Source: Rhynchospora pubera (lineage: Eukaryota; Streptophyta; Magnoliopsida; Poales; Cyperaceae). From it: 64,000 nucleotides of DNA. The stretch covers positions 156,607,461-156,671,460 of the forward strand of contig CM051460.1 in the NCBI GenBank assembly GCA_028095005.1. The letters are read 5' to 3'. Position 1 is the first letter of the stretch, and every line of letters starts with the position of its first letter. A program made the translations under genes and the position numbers. The notes under the pieces were generated by a model. The model was not told where the DNA came from. It made no database searches and worked only from the letters and a program-made list of their open reading frames with translations. Shown here piece after piece: positions 10,677-22,785 of the stretch.

Positions 10677-11905
10677 AATATGCCTTCCAATAAACAATAC
10701 AAAACCTGCCCTGCCCCACTCTATATCATCCGAGGCGCACACCCTTGTAGGTTTTATGTAACATACGAATTCATAACTTAATTAAAAGAAAATATAACTC
10801 GCTACACCAACAGACACACAGATGAGAGAACAAAAAACAAAGCCGTGCACTGTTCATTCCTCATTCAGGATATATAGGTTTTTTTCAATTTACAACATTT
10901 GCAAGTTGCAACTAAAATAATATATTTATTTTTTTAATATTATACTTAGTCGATCGGACGGTCAAATTAATTTTAAAAAAATTTCACTAAAAATGTTGCT
11001 TTATTACAGATATCTTATTTTAATATGTATTAAATTTTAATTATCTACTTAATCAACTAGGATGGCCCACCTGTCCAAGTAGCCCGCGATTTTCAAATTT
11101 TGAATCCAGATTCCACTATTCCAGAGGACCAGTTAAATTGAACCACATTAATTGTCCCAAAAAAAAAAAGATTTATTAAAGCACATTCAAACAGAGCCCG
11201 GAACGGAATGCATTTATTCCACATAATTAAGAAATCTAATACATTGAGATGAATCAGATTTACTCTCATGTTTGGATTAGTTGACCAAGTACAAACCACA
11301 AAAACCGGGCCTTAATTTCAACCCAGATCAATAGCTTACGGCGCAGATTTATCAGGTGTGTGGTGGGGATAGAGTTTTTTGTGAGGAAGGAATAAGAAGC
11401 ATTATTAATTAACGACGATAAATAGAGACGATATATACACGACATAATTAAGGCTCAGGAACCGACACGCGCCTAGGAAGCAACCCCCACCCATCCCTAA
11501 AGTACGAGCGCACGAAACAAATCCCTCGCTTGTCCGCTACCCCTCTTTCCTCCTGTTCCTACATAACTGGATTCGTCCATTGTTGGGTAGATAATGTAAA
11601 GGAACGTTCCGTTTGATGTTACTACTGGAGGTTGTGTTTGTTGCACCGATGACATAGAAGAACTCAAACGGCATTAAAAAACTGAAAGGGTCTTGTCATA
11701 CTTATATTAGGTACATTATTTATTTCTCTTCGACTTTCTTTTCAGACTGAGAGCTGTCAGTAGTAACAAAAAGGAAAGAGAGATGATTTTATCTTTTAGC
11801 TTTGTTGCTTCTTTTTTAATTCTTTCGTCTTCTTCTTTGTTACTTTAATTTGAATTGAGAGAAAAGGGGCGTGGTTTGGCGGGGGGAGAGAGAGAGAGAG
11901 AGAAG
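10677..11905 (+). promoter_or_regulatory. Upstream region of the CH-like gene
   Basis: No coding feature. A pure GA microsatellite (about 11886-11903) lies directly before the start codon, inside the presumed 5' leader, and CT-rich stretches occur at 11700-11850. GA/CT repeats are frequent in plant core promoters and leaders. No TATA box could be assigned with confidence. Confidence 0.35.
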
Positions 11906-14900
11906 ATGAAGAAAGGTCGGGGAGGAGGTGAAGTTACCGAGCTGGTGCATATTAGCGAAACCTCACCTGGTTCCAGCTTTAGAGAGCTTGACGATGTGTT
12001 CTTACAGGTTATTAAATTTTACAAAATATCTAACAGTAGCATGCCCTGGTAAATAACTTGAGACTTAGATTCACTACTAAGTTTTATCCAAAAAAGGGGG
12101 TTTAATTTGATTGGTATCTTTGCAAAAAAAGGGGTGATTTCTGTAAATAGATAAAATTGTTATGTTCATCACTAGATTATGTATGAACTTACCTGGGATT
12201 GCAAAGGCCAGGATTTGTTACTTGTTTTGCCGATAAAGATCAAACTTCTCCTTGGTGTACTTTCTTTATTTAGATGCAACAGTTGTGGTGAATATTGTGC
12301 CATCTGGGCACTTGAAACCTGTATTATTTCAAACTACAGAAAAAAGATCAATTTGAGTGGCGCATGCATTCAAAAGTGATCAAATGAATAGTGGAAAATT
12401 GAAAATGTTGAATTTAGATGAGGCTTTTGTGCAGACTCAAGCAAGGATTTGGCTAGGAGAGGTTCTCCATGTTAGGTTTGATGACGATATTTCCATGGCT
12501 GATCTCATTGCTGATGGAGAATTGTTGTAAGTTCTGTGGAATTGATTTTTTCAATTCTGCGAATTATTTTTATTCACATTGCATGCCTTGAAAGTATTCT
12601 CATTGAGATATCCTTCTTGGACTTTTGCTGTATGGGTTATTTTGTAGAAAAGAACCCTGACTATGCATCCTTATTTGTAAAGAATACCCATGTTTTCTGT
12701 TCTACACAAATAAAAATTAGTTCACAAACAAGAAATCCTCCACAATATTATGCACTGTAGAATAAGTTAACTGTTTCGTTACCAAAGTAGGTCACCAATT
12801 CTTATATTTTTTTCTCATGCAGCAAGTAGGTTCAGAAATTTGGAAATTCAACAAAGAATAAGTAGGTAACTAATTTGTTTAGGAGGGGAAAAGAAAAACA
12901 TTTTGTTTTGTTCCAAGGGCAGTATAGTTGAGTTGAAGTTTCGTGTAGGGTATACTGACTGAAGAACGCAGAAATTTCTTACTATTGCTACGTTTATCCT
13001 GAAACAAACTTTGAGCTCATGGTTGTTATTCGTAATGCACATAAAGAGCTTCTTTTAATCTCTATAGCAATTTCACCAGTAAATTCTTATGGACGACAGG
13101 TTTCAAGTGTCAAAATTAATATGGAAAAAGCTGGTGAAGAAGTATACAGACCTGAAGCATTCAAAATTACATATCTATGAGAGAACTTCTTCTGGTAAGA
13201 GCCAAGGAAAATACATGCCCTATCCTAAGGTCGACTCATTCTTAAAGGTAATTTTAATGTTGTTGCATAAAAATTATATCTTTTCAATTCTTGAAGCTAT
13301 TTTGCAATCCAACATTTAAGGTGCACCCACTAGTCAGTTAATGAACACAATATTTCTCACTTCTGCAATCCAACATTTAAGGTGACACCCACTAGTCAGT
13401 TAATGAACACAATACATATAATTTGTTCTATAATCATTTACGACTTGAATATCACCAGCAACATCTTTTGAGTGCTGGCTTTCAAATCTTTGATGTTTTA
13501 GCTAATTTTAAAAACTGAGGGCAGTTCAGTCCTTTTATTTTCCTCCACATAACAAATGATTATAGAAGCCGGGTATAATTTGCAAATCACCTAAGAGTTT
13601 CCTTTCTAATTAGTTCAACACAAGAAATATTTGGCATACTTTTATCATTTAATAGAAATAAATGATTAATTTCAAAAGTAACTCATTGAAAGTAGCTTGT
13701 GTCCCTCTTGTTATTGTAATTTTCTTTGCTTTTCAGATATGCCAGATCCTGGGGTTAACAGGAATTGACTTGTTTTCTCCCTCAGATGTTGTTGAAAGAA
13801 GAGATACCCGAAGGGTCTGCATGTGTATTCGCTCTCTTTCAATTAAAGCCCGGTCTAGGAATTTGAATGTAAGTAAACAGGAAAATAGTATTGTCACGAA
13901 ATTTTCTCTAATTGGCATTACATTTTTTTAATATATGCTTATAAGATCTAACTGGTTGGTTAGTATAGTATATTAGTATTAGAAATATGTTCTGCAAGTT
14001 AAAAAATTAGAACTTAAGGTAAGCTGGTTTTACATGTGGAATTGAGTTCATATGAACCAAGAAGCTATTTGGCTGGGTAAAACATAGAATATTTTAGGGA
14101 AAAAAGATAAGTTGACCTTGACATTGACACTGAGTGTGCTTTGCTAAGAGATGAACTTATGTTGCCCATAAATTACAAGTGAGATACAATGATACATATT
14201 GAATGTTATCTAAAAGATATTGGGAGAACAGTGCCTAATTTGCACTATATTGTGTACCATATTGTACTAACTACTTACTGCATGGAAATAGGTACCTGAT
14301 TTTGACGTTGTTACATACACCATAGCCATGCCCAATTATGTTGTTGGTGGTATACGTAGATGTTTCTTGGAGCAGTCTAGGTATAGTTCATCCAACTCAA
14401 GTATCAGCTCAAGGGGATCATATCGCCAGGTATAACGTTACATACTCAGTATCAATTCAAGAGGGTCAAATGTCCTGATAACCTGTATAAGTTGTTCAAC
14501 CTTGCTAATATTCATTTTTTTCCCTCTTTTTAATATAATTAATGTATTTATATTTTCTTTTGGGGTCTTATTTAGAGGTCATTTAATGAAAACAGTGAGC
14601 AGAACCACGAACCGCACTATGACTCTGACGAGGCAGAGAGCTCTCTGTCAGAGGTGCAGCCTGACATCCCAATTTCACGTACTCAGATGGATCAATCTCA
14701 CTCATTTGATTTAGATGAAGACTTACTTGAAGAATCAGTCGATGATAATAGATTATCTCTTTCATATGAAGACTATTGTTCTGAGAATGGCCATGAAATT
14801 TCCCCATATTCACCTCAATTAAGTGGGGTTTATATGGATAGCTCCAATTCTAGTCTGCCAATCCCAAGTGAAACTTCAGAGTTGAGTCCAGCAGTAACTG

Positions 14901-16240
14901 CTGGAGTTAAATGTGTATCACTGAAATGTGAAAGTTCGGAGAGCTTTGGGCAGGTTGTTGAGTTAACCCCTGAATCAAAGTTAGCTAGAATCTCCGATGT
15001 AGAGAGTTGTACATATTCTGAGAATAACCATAAAGTTTCCATAAATGCACCTAGATTAAGTGTGGTTTATATGGATAACCCCAATTCTAACATGCCAATC
15101 CAGAATGGAAATTTAGAGTCAAGTCCAGAAGTATTATCAGGAGTTAATTGTGTGTCAGAGGGTGGTGGTTTAACCCCTGAATCAAAGTTGTCTACAACTG
15201 GGAAGTTCCAAGAAAACTCAACAGAAATTTCAGGTACTGGATTTTGCAATGTACAAAGTAGCCATTCATGTATTGTAGTAGCAGATCTCAATGGTCAGTT
15301 CGAATTGGAGAAAAGCGAAGACAATTTCACACATGGATTGTGCTCAGACTTTGATGGACCCTTCTCTGATTGTAACGAAGAAAGTTGGTTACTGAGGGAA
15401 GGTAGGAGTCCCCATTTGAATTCTGAAGTTCCTTTGAGTCAATTTGAGGAAAAAAATGATGGTTCAGGGTTAAAGATTAGTCAAAGTTTGATCACTGAAT
15501 CAATTTATGAGAGCAATTTGGATTTAACTGGGCATGTTGATGTTTTACCAGAAGAAATTAGTACCGGCAGGGAAATTAAAGTTGGAGATGAGTTTGATTG
15601 TGAGGAGGTATGTTTTGTCTCAATCTGATTTTCATTTATTTGTGTTGCAACTTCTGCACATTCTTTTTTTAAGATGAGATGCATTTTTGACTCTTCCATG
15701 TTTGTTGTTTGTTAATTAGGTCTTGAAACGATCTGAAGATAAAGTGGAGGTTTCTTCTGAATCGTGTAAAAAAAATAAGAAACCAAAAGAAGCAAGACAG
15801 ACAGGCCACAAGGTGATCACTTCTGTTGCTGGTGGAATTACAGTTGTGGGTGTTCTTCTTATTCTCCTTCAACTAAGGTACCTTTTCAGTCATCCATAAC
15901 AGTAGTCATTTCAGTAACAACAACAGTGTCGGTAACAGTACCAGACTACCAGGACTTTAGCTGACGTAAAAATGTGAAATTCTGGTATCATTACCAGGGC
16001 TACAGTGCACAGTGCTTTTTCTTTTTTCTTTTTTTCCTTTTTCTTTAAAATGTGCTTTTATCTGCCTGACTGATGGTTTAATTATTCAAACCATGCAGGA
16101 GGAGAAGCAATGAGAGAAATCATGTGATTTTGTTGCGATCTGAAATAGACAAAACAAAAGAGAAGGGAGAGACCGCCAAAAGAACTGTAGAGATAAAAAG
16201 GCCAAAAGCTGTATACCCAGGAGGGTGGCTAAAAGTTTAG
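11906..16240 (+). CDS. Calponin-homology-like protein with C-terminal membrane anchor, 8 exons
   Basis: Complete gene for a 647-residue protein. Exons: 11906-12007, 12435-12526, 13100-13247, 13737-13868, 14292-14429, 14576-15607, 15720-15877, 16099-16240; all GT-AG with consistent phases. Residues about 35-170 form a calponin-homology-like fold: ARIWLGEVL, then DLIADGELLFQVSKLIW, then the core VDSFLKICQILGLTGIDLF and DVVERRDTRRVCMCIRSLS. CH domains classically bind actin or act as protein-binding modules; this plant group, which I know only as uncharacterised CH-like proteins, has no assigned function that I can vouch for. Residues 205-548 (one large exon) are acidic, Ser-rich and probably disordered, with an internal duplication. 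Residues 580-600 (VITSVAGG..LLILLQL) are a hydrophobic membrane segment after a basic stretch, and 601-647 end YPGGWLKV. With no signal peptide this suggests a tail-anchored-like topology with most of the protein in the cytosol. The ATG chosen follows the GA repeat and is the first ATG in frame. Confidence 0.85.
13303..13414 (+). repeat. Two-copy 61-bp tandem duplication in intron 3
   Basis: The block starting TGCAATCCAACATTTAAGG and running to GAACACAATA occurs at about 13303-13353 and again at 13364-13414, with one inserted base. It lies wholly in the intron after exon 3 of the CH-like gene and should not affect coding. Confidence 0.85.
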
Positions 16241-16250
16241 GTATAAGAAT

Positions 16251-16256
16251 AATAAA
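16251..16256 (+). terminator. Candidate polyadenylation signal AATAAA
   Basis: AATAAA lies 11 bases after the stop of the CH-like gene. In plants the near-upstream element is loosely defined and cleavage normally falls 10-30 bases further on, so a 3' UTR this short would be unusual. Later A-rich sites may be used instead. Confidence 0.3.
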
Positions 16257-19200
16257 GCTTAATTATCATAGTTGATAGGAGATCAAAAGAAAAGAGTTGG
16301 CCCTTCATTTTTATTTCCTTTTACAGAAATCTTTTGTATTTATACTTGTACATCACCACGTAACAAACATTGGGACTTCTAGGTGGTATATCCTTGTGCA
16401 ATTTTTCATTTTTCTTTTATTTTTTGAGTAGTTTAAAAATCATTAATTTGTCCGAGGCATCTGGTTACGGATATATTAATTAGGAGACTTGTAGCTGCAG
16501 GACTGCATGCATAAAAATTTTCCATTATAGCAGTTTAGTTGGGAATTATAATACTTATTAGTTGACTGTTGTGTAGTACAAAAACTTTATTTTAATCGTA
16601 ATATAAGAGGTTAAAGGTTTTTAGCCTATTTGGTTTGCGTCAAAAGAAGCCTGATGGATTCAACGTGTACATCGATGGTTAGAGCCAATGAATTTATAAT
16701 GTCGTCCTTTAAGCAAATATGGCTGAACATTAATCGTTGTATTATAAGTCAACATATTTTGAAGCGCCAAATCAATTTGGGAAGTTTTTCATCGAGATTG
16801 CTTGTTCTATGTTTATACAAATTTTCAATAAAAACAAATTTGTCACCAAAATCAGCCATTCGCTTAGCTCATAAAATAAAATATCTTGCACATATGAAAT
16901 CAACCCATTTAAAATCCAAGAAAACTAAAAAAAAATAAATGAGCTTATATTATGTTACTTTTGTCATGAATCACCATTTACGTTTCTATATATCATGCAA
17001 GACAATTGAATTAATTTATCACAATCAAGAAGTCACTGACAAATGACAATGGCTCGATCAATTTTCAGCATATAAAGTTGTTTTGTGAGGTTTATGCACA
17101 CAATTGGAGAGAGTAAAAAACTTTTTGACTCTATCGAACCATTAATATACCTTATTTCTTTCTGAACAACAATAACGTTAATCATAGTTTCGCAATTTTT
17201 CTTTTTGGCCCCTGACAATGACAATTAGTTAATAAAGCCCCACTTTAATTTCTGCCACACTAATGACAAGAAAAAGTGTTGTATGTAGCTGACAACTGTG
17301 AATGCTCTTGTGACGGTTTATAGCTTAATATTCACTACATCATTCCCAAAATACCCCTGGGAATGCTCTTGACAGTTTATAGCTTAATATTTATATATGT
17401 TCATTGATTCTTGGACAATGCTAGTATACTAACTCAGGAAGTATAATTATGGTTCAGGACTTTGCTTCATATCACCTTTGGATGTGTTGAGAATAAGGTA
17501 GGAAGAAGGAAGAAGGGAAGAAATTTATTGGGAATCGATAAATTTATTGGGAAGTGTGTAACTTTTGTCCATTCCCAATAAAACAATGAAGCAAATTCTA
17601 GATCCCCAATTTGGCTAGATCCCCAATTTGGTTTTGAAATCCAAATTCTAGAACTAGAGAAATAAGGAGAAAGATAGAAGGGGTGAGAAAAAAAAAAAGA
17701 GGTAATCTCTTTGTAATTCCTCAAGTAGATTGAATGAGAAATTAAACTGTATATGTGCTTTTTCTTGATTTTTTTTTCTTCTTCTTTTTTATTTTCCACT
17801 CAATTGCATGATAAATATACAATAATAGTTAGTAAGAGAAAAGAAACTATCCATGCTCTCAATTTATTATTAACATTGCCAATAAGTATGAAATAGTTTT
17901 ATGATTTACTTAGTTTCCTCCAACATCTTAAATAAATGCTTTCGAAACAAAAATGAAGTTGTTTTTTTTTTTAAAAAAATTCTTATAAACAACTTCATTT
18001 CTACACACATCATCAACATAAAAAAATTAAAATTGACTTCAATTGTCAGTTTGTCACTGTGCTGCACATTTTTTATTATTTAAAATGCTAGATGTATGAT
18101 TTTGTCACACTTCTTTCATGAGCTGATTTAATCTTAAGTGAATTTTAATTTATGCATGTTTATAAATTATAAAATGGATCATTTTGTTTATGTTCAATAA
18201 TGTTGAATATTGCAATGTAAACAAAAATTAATTCTCTATCATAACCTTTAAAATAATTTATTTCTGCATAATTATCTTCTATACACATTGTACATTATAT
18301 GTTGATAAAAAAATGTAAAATATCTATAATTTTAATGGCATACATAAGTATGTTGTATTCGTCAAAAATGATTTTTTTCCCCATATCATATTTGATAACG
18401 ACAGAAAAAACTCTTTATCGTTCTTTAGACTAGTTTTCAAGAGGACTAGAGGAGAATGAAAATGAATGTAAAATATAGAAGGGAACAAAATATAATGAAA
18501 TGGAATGAAAAAATATTTACATATCTAAACACTGTTCGGTTTAGAGGTACCGGGTGGGAAGGAAAGAGAATAGAGGTGGAATTCAGAGAATTCCTATGTT
18601 TGGATGGAAGGGAAATTAGGAGGCAAAATTTTCACGAGGGGACTCAATCTCCTTCCGAAATTTCCATTTTTACACACAAATTTATTCCCCTCTGATTTGA
18701 AGGAGAACGAAGGGAAAGGCAAATCACGGAGATGCAATTGACAAATAAACCCTCTAACGCGCCATCTTCCTTCGTAGTACGCAACTTTTCTGACATTTTT
18801 TTTTTCTGGCACGTGTTCTTTCATGGTGAGCTGTCCCTCTTTTTTAAACACGATAATCCTTTCCCACTTATACACTGATAACCGCTAATAACAATTCACG
18901 ATTTCTTCTATTCATTTTTTCCGGCTATTTCTTCCATTTGATTTTCCCTTCTCAACCAAATCCCAAATTATAAAGAAATATCTTCAAGTACTAATTCCAA
19001 TTTTCTCGAGCTCTTCTAACTTCTGAGTTCAAATTTTCTTGCTTCTCTTCTGACTTTGATATTGATGCCAATGTCTCAAATTCTGAAAATATGTTTATTT
19101 AGAGTAATCCTTGATCCATGTATTGTATTATTGGTCAAGCTGGGTCCGATATGGCCTGGTTATGGAAAAGTTAAAAGAGAAAACGAACTATACATATGCT

Positions 19201-19269
19201 TTCTAATTTTCTCTTTTTTTTTGCCAAAACAAAATATTGATGGAGGCAAGTCGGACCATGTATATCAAT
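16257..19269. other. AT-rich intergenic DNA
   Basis: No gene is supported. Purine-rich GAAGAAGG/GGGAAG tracts at 17480-17690 and a TTTGGATGG-containing segment at 18530-18720 resemble worn MITE fragments, but no terminal inverted repeats or target duplications could be matched. Confidence 0.4.
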
Positions 19270-20141
19270 ACATATATAAATAGGCGTTCCACTAACTCAC
19301 TGTAGTTAGCACTATTCAAGAACAGTGTGGCTGACATGTGGGTCCCCTCACATTTATCGGGTGTAAATTTGAACAAAATCCAACCCTGTATAGACATTCG
19401 GATTTTCTGTGATAATGTAAACAAAATTCGAGCACAACTAAGAGACTAAATCTCACAGAAGATCATGCTTCGCAGACCACCCATGTGGTCCACGCGTTTT
19501 CTAAGTGATGGATGGTTAATGTGTCAAGATTTTCTATGACATTCAAAGTAAAATTCAGTTGTGGCTAAAAAATAATATCCACAGAAAATCCGGTGTCCAA
19601 ATCACATGTCTCTACTTTTCACTCTATTTTGCCCCACTTTCTTTTTTTTTTGCTGGAGAAGTTCGTTCTCCTTTCACGTTTTCCCGGCAAAAAAAATAAA
19701 ATAAGAGGAAAAGACAAAATTTATTAATCTGATAGTATTAATTATAGCTTAATATTTTATCTAATTTTTGGAATCTCGATATTTGTTTTCATGCAATTTC
19801 ATCATTCGATATTTTGTATATAATTAAAAAAATATTAAGAATAATACATTGTAATTTTTGAAATATCTCGCATGATTTTGATATTTCCTCTTTAAAATAT
19901 CTCGCATGATTTTTAATATTTTTAGAAAAATCAGAATAATTTTTTTTCCCTTTGTAATTTTTGAAAGTCTTTCTTGGTTTCTTTTTTTCATCAAATGATT
20001 ATTTAGATAATCTACATACTTACTCTAAGTTTTAAATTTTCTGTCCTTTAAATGTTTCGCATATTTGTTCCAACAATCTACTATTTTATCGATCCAAATC
20101 ATAAAAAAAAATAGATCGCGCAACGCGCGAGACCCCTCTAG
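19270..20141 (+). mobile_element. Putative short Helitron (3' end clear, 5' end tentative)
   Basis: The 3' end is well marked: hairpin TCGCGCAACGCGCGA (20116-20130), an 8-base spacer, then CTAG at 20138-20141 followed by host T. The same hairpin occurs in inverted orientation at 26083-26097, so both belong to one family. The 5' limit is a guess, based on TATATAAAT at about 19273 followed by CACTGTAGTTAGCAC, a block shared with the 5'-like ends at 31.0 and 34.5 kb. No coding sequence is seen inside. Confidence 0.5.
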
Positions 20142-20610
20142 TAAATATAATTGAGAGATAACATCTAGATTTTATTCTTTTGGTTTTGCCTTTTGCGCCT
20201 TGCTATTTTATCTGAGCTATCAGATCTTTTCCATGTAAGATCATGCATTAAATTTGGGATTTCTTTGCCCGATACAATTTTGTGGTACAGAGATTGATCT
20301 TGATGAATTCTGATAGTATAAACTTGTTTGTACCAGTTTAATTGTCGGCACTCGGCACCAATTAAAACTTGTTTGTTCCAAGGGTGAAGTAGTCAATTAT
20401 TTTTATTTTACCTTTGTAAATTATGCTAGCCAAACAAAAAAACAAAAGGAAAGGAAAAATAAGTTCTTTTCCCCTTCAACATTTATCCAACAGAAAAAAG
20501 TAAAAATAATTTATTTCCTTTACCATCCCTTCCCTTCCCCCTTCATATTTTCCTTCCCTTTCCACTCTTTTTTTAGAGATTAACTTAAAATTAGAGATTA
20601 ATGATAAGGA
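20142..20610. other. Intergenic DNA
   Basis: AT-rich noncoding sequence; nothing recognisable was seen. Confidence 0.4.
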
Positions 20611-20961
20611 TTTAAATCAGATTTTAAATTTTTGTCTACTGTAGAATTACCTTTTTTTTATTATTCAACATTGGCATGATTATAATAATAATAATTATTA
20701 TAATTATAATTATTATTATAATTATTATTTAAATCAGATTTTAAATTTTTGTCTACTGTAAAATTACCTTTTTTTTAATATTCAACATTGGCATGATAAT
20801 AATAATAATAATAATAATAATAATTATAATTATTATTATTATTATTATTATTATTAATAACAGTCCAGATGTCGGCCCAGTTGAAAATTTTAGTCCATTA
20901 CAACATTTATTTTATTATTATTCTATCGTAACTATTATTTTGTATTATTATTATTATTATT

Positions 20962-20993
<32 letters not shown>

Positions 20994-20995
20994 AT
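20611..20995. repeat. 117-bp tandem duplication merging into ATT/TAA and TTG microsatellites
   Basis: A unit starting TTTAAATCAGATTTTAAATT and including GTCTACTGTA and CAACATTGGCATGA occurs at 20611 and again at 20728. Each copy ends in an AAT/ATT trinucleotide array, much longer in the second copy (about 20793-20855). After a short unique stretch a (TAT)n array changes into a (TTG)n array (about 20943-20995). The open frame through this region encodes only poly-Ile and similar runs and is not a gene. Confidence 0.85.
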
Positions 20996-21355
20996 TTTGC
21001 TATTATTAAAATTATCTTGAACTCTTAATTATTGATATGATAAAATAAAATATTTTGCAAACGTGAATATCAACTCATTTTAAATCACAAAAATTATGGA
21101 ATTAGCATTCTAGTTTGTTTCAAATCTTCAACTGCAATACCAAAACCGTAATTCTTTGGATATATACGCATGGAAAAGATTAATTGATAAATTGATATAA
21201 GTCAATACCAAAAGGAAAATCGTACAAATTAAACTAGTTCTAAAATAAAGCAACGACACATCTGATCATTATCAACAAGTAACATATTTCGTTGAATCCG
21301 CAACTCTTTAATTTTGAAGTTCTTAATTATCATCCTATTCCTACATAATAAGGAA

Positions 21356-22092
21356 TTAATATACACATACATGCTGTTTAAGTTTGCGTGCTGCAATATC
21401 TTTCTTGTCTCTTCTCTGATTTTCCATGAAAGGATATGTTCTGAGGGGCTGATGTCTGACGGGCAGAGGAACACGTACTCTGACAATCTGCATGAACTCA
21501 GAATAGTTAAAACATACTACCATCAGCTTCTGTCCCGCTAAGCAGTTATCAACTTCGCTGCTTATGAAGTAATACTCTCCCACGTTTGTTAGCTCAAACA
21601 CATATATTGTTATTGTCCTTGAGTTCTTGAATCGGTTTGCTGGTGTTGCAGTCCTTGTACTGGTTGAAGTTCACAAGCTGCACAGAGTCCGTTCCATTGT
21701 TGAAATCTGCACAAGCGTGCATTAACAATTTTGTAATGAATAAATTAAGAAGAAATCCATTAATTTGACAAATAAATTAACTCGTAATTTTCTTCAAAAA
21801 GGAAGTACATAAAATCTCAGTCTCACATATATATACGTACTGGTTTCTTTAAAACGGCATGATGTAATAACTAATAAAGTAATATTAATATATATAAAAG
21901 ATTAATTAAAATATTGAGTATATTAGTATTACTGAGTCGATCCCCGACGAAGTAGAAGGCGCCCCAATGACCCCTGCGCAAGTCATCACCAACCATGCGC
22001 TCAACTGCAGAGGTGATGGAGGGGAGCGTGGTGCAAACAGAGACGAAGATGATGCAAATTAAGGAGAAGCGTGCAGTGGAGCGAGGAGCCAT
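21356..22092 (-). pseudogene. Early-nodulin-like phytocyanin gene, frameshifted
   Basis: Two exons on the minus strand: 22092-21933 and from 21706 downward, with a GT-AG intron at the usual phytocyanin position just after VGDRL. Exon 1 gives a signal peptide (MAPRSTARFSLICIIFVSVC..) then VERMVGDD..HWGAFYFVGDRL. Exon 2 gives NFNNGTDSVQLVNFNQYKDCNTSKPI, then the frame hits TGA at 21596-21594. One base out of phase, the fold continues as VFELTNVGEYYFIS..DNCLAGQKLMVV. Phytocyanins are extracellular, often GPI-anchored, single cupredoxin-domain proteins. The three conserved copper-ligand positions are changed (His to Asp in GTDSV, Cys to Ser in YYFIS, His to Asn before the last Cys), as in early nodulin-like members that bind no copper. 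The usual Pro-rich tail and GPI signal are not recognisable. A sequencing error at the frameshift is the main alternative to a true pseudogene. Confidence 0.7.
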
Positions 22093-22785
22093 ATATGCGT
22101 CATTTATTGGTCTTTCTTTTTATCTGAAGCAGGAAGCACAAGATTTGATTAATTGATTAACTGATATTAATTTTTGTGAGAATATATTCCGACCATTTGT
22201 TAAATGCGTTGCCTCTTATATATATACCTACATAGATACAAGTCAAGAATAGTTCAATACCGCAAAACTAATTTTAACAACCCACAATTAAATTAGTTAC
22301 TTTTTTTATGCTCCTCGTACGTTTCAGTGGTGGCAACAACATTTTACAATTATAATTATATTTGATTTGATATAAATAGGAATGAAATTAAAATTAAGGT
22401 TATGGGCTAAAAAGTAGAGGACTTAATTAGTGTGGGCACAGAAAAATTGAGAGACTTGGTATATCTAGTATAAGAACTAGATATACGTGAATGTCCAATT
22501 AATGTTAGAGAATCAAAACTACTCGTCTGTTGTGTCTAATTTAAGATTTGTACAAATAAGCAAGTGCAAATATGTGATGTAATGGAACAGCACATCATGT
22601 ATTTTATTAAAGTGTGATCGGATGAGGACTGAGGAGTTGAGGTGTCTGGATTAGAGTCTCGAGACTCAAGACTCCCAAGTGCGATCGAGGTGGTTGGTTA
22701 CTTGGTTTTCCTCAACGAAGGGATGCCAGAGCAACTGAAAGAGGGTTTGAATTTAATTTATTGCTTTAAGCATTTCTTTTTTCAA
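22093..22785. other. Intergenic DNA upstream of the phytocyanin-like gene
   Basis: AT-rich noncoding sequence. For the minus-strand phytocyanin-like gene this is the upstream side; a TATATATA run at about 22218-22226 is a possible TATA element. Nothing else is supported. Confidence 0.3.

Noticed and set aside
20116..20130. GC-rich hairpin as a transcription terminator
   Set aside because: The hairpin is followed by CTAG and repeats at 26.1 kb in inverse orientation, which fits a Helitron end; intrinsic terminators of this kind are bacterial.
20793..21020. 75-residue open frame
   Set aside because: It translates trinucleotide arrays (poly-Ile, poly-Tyr, poly-Cys) only.
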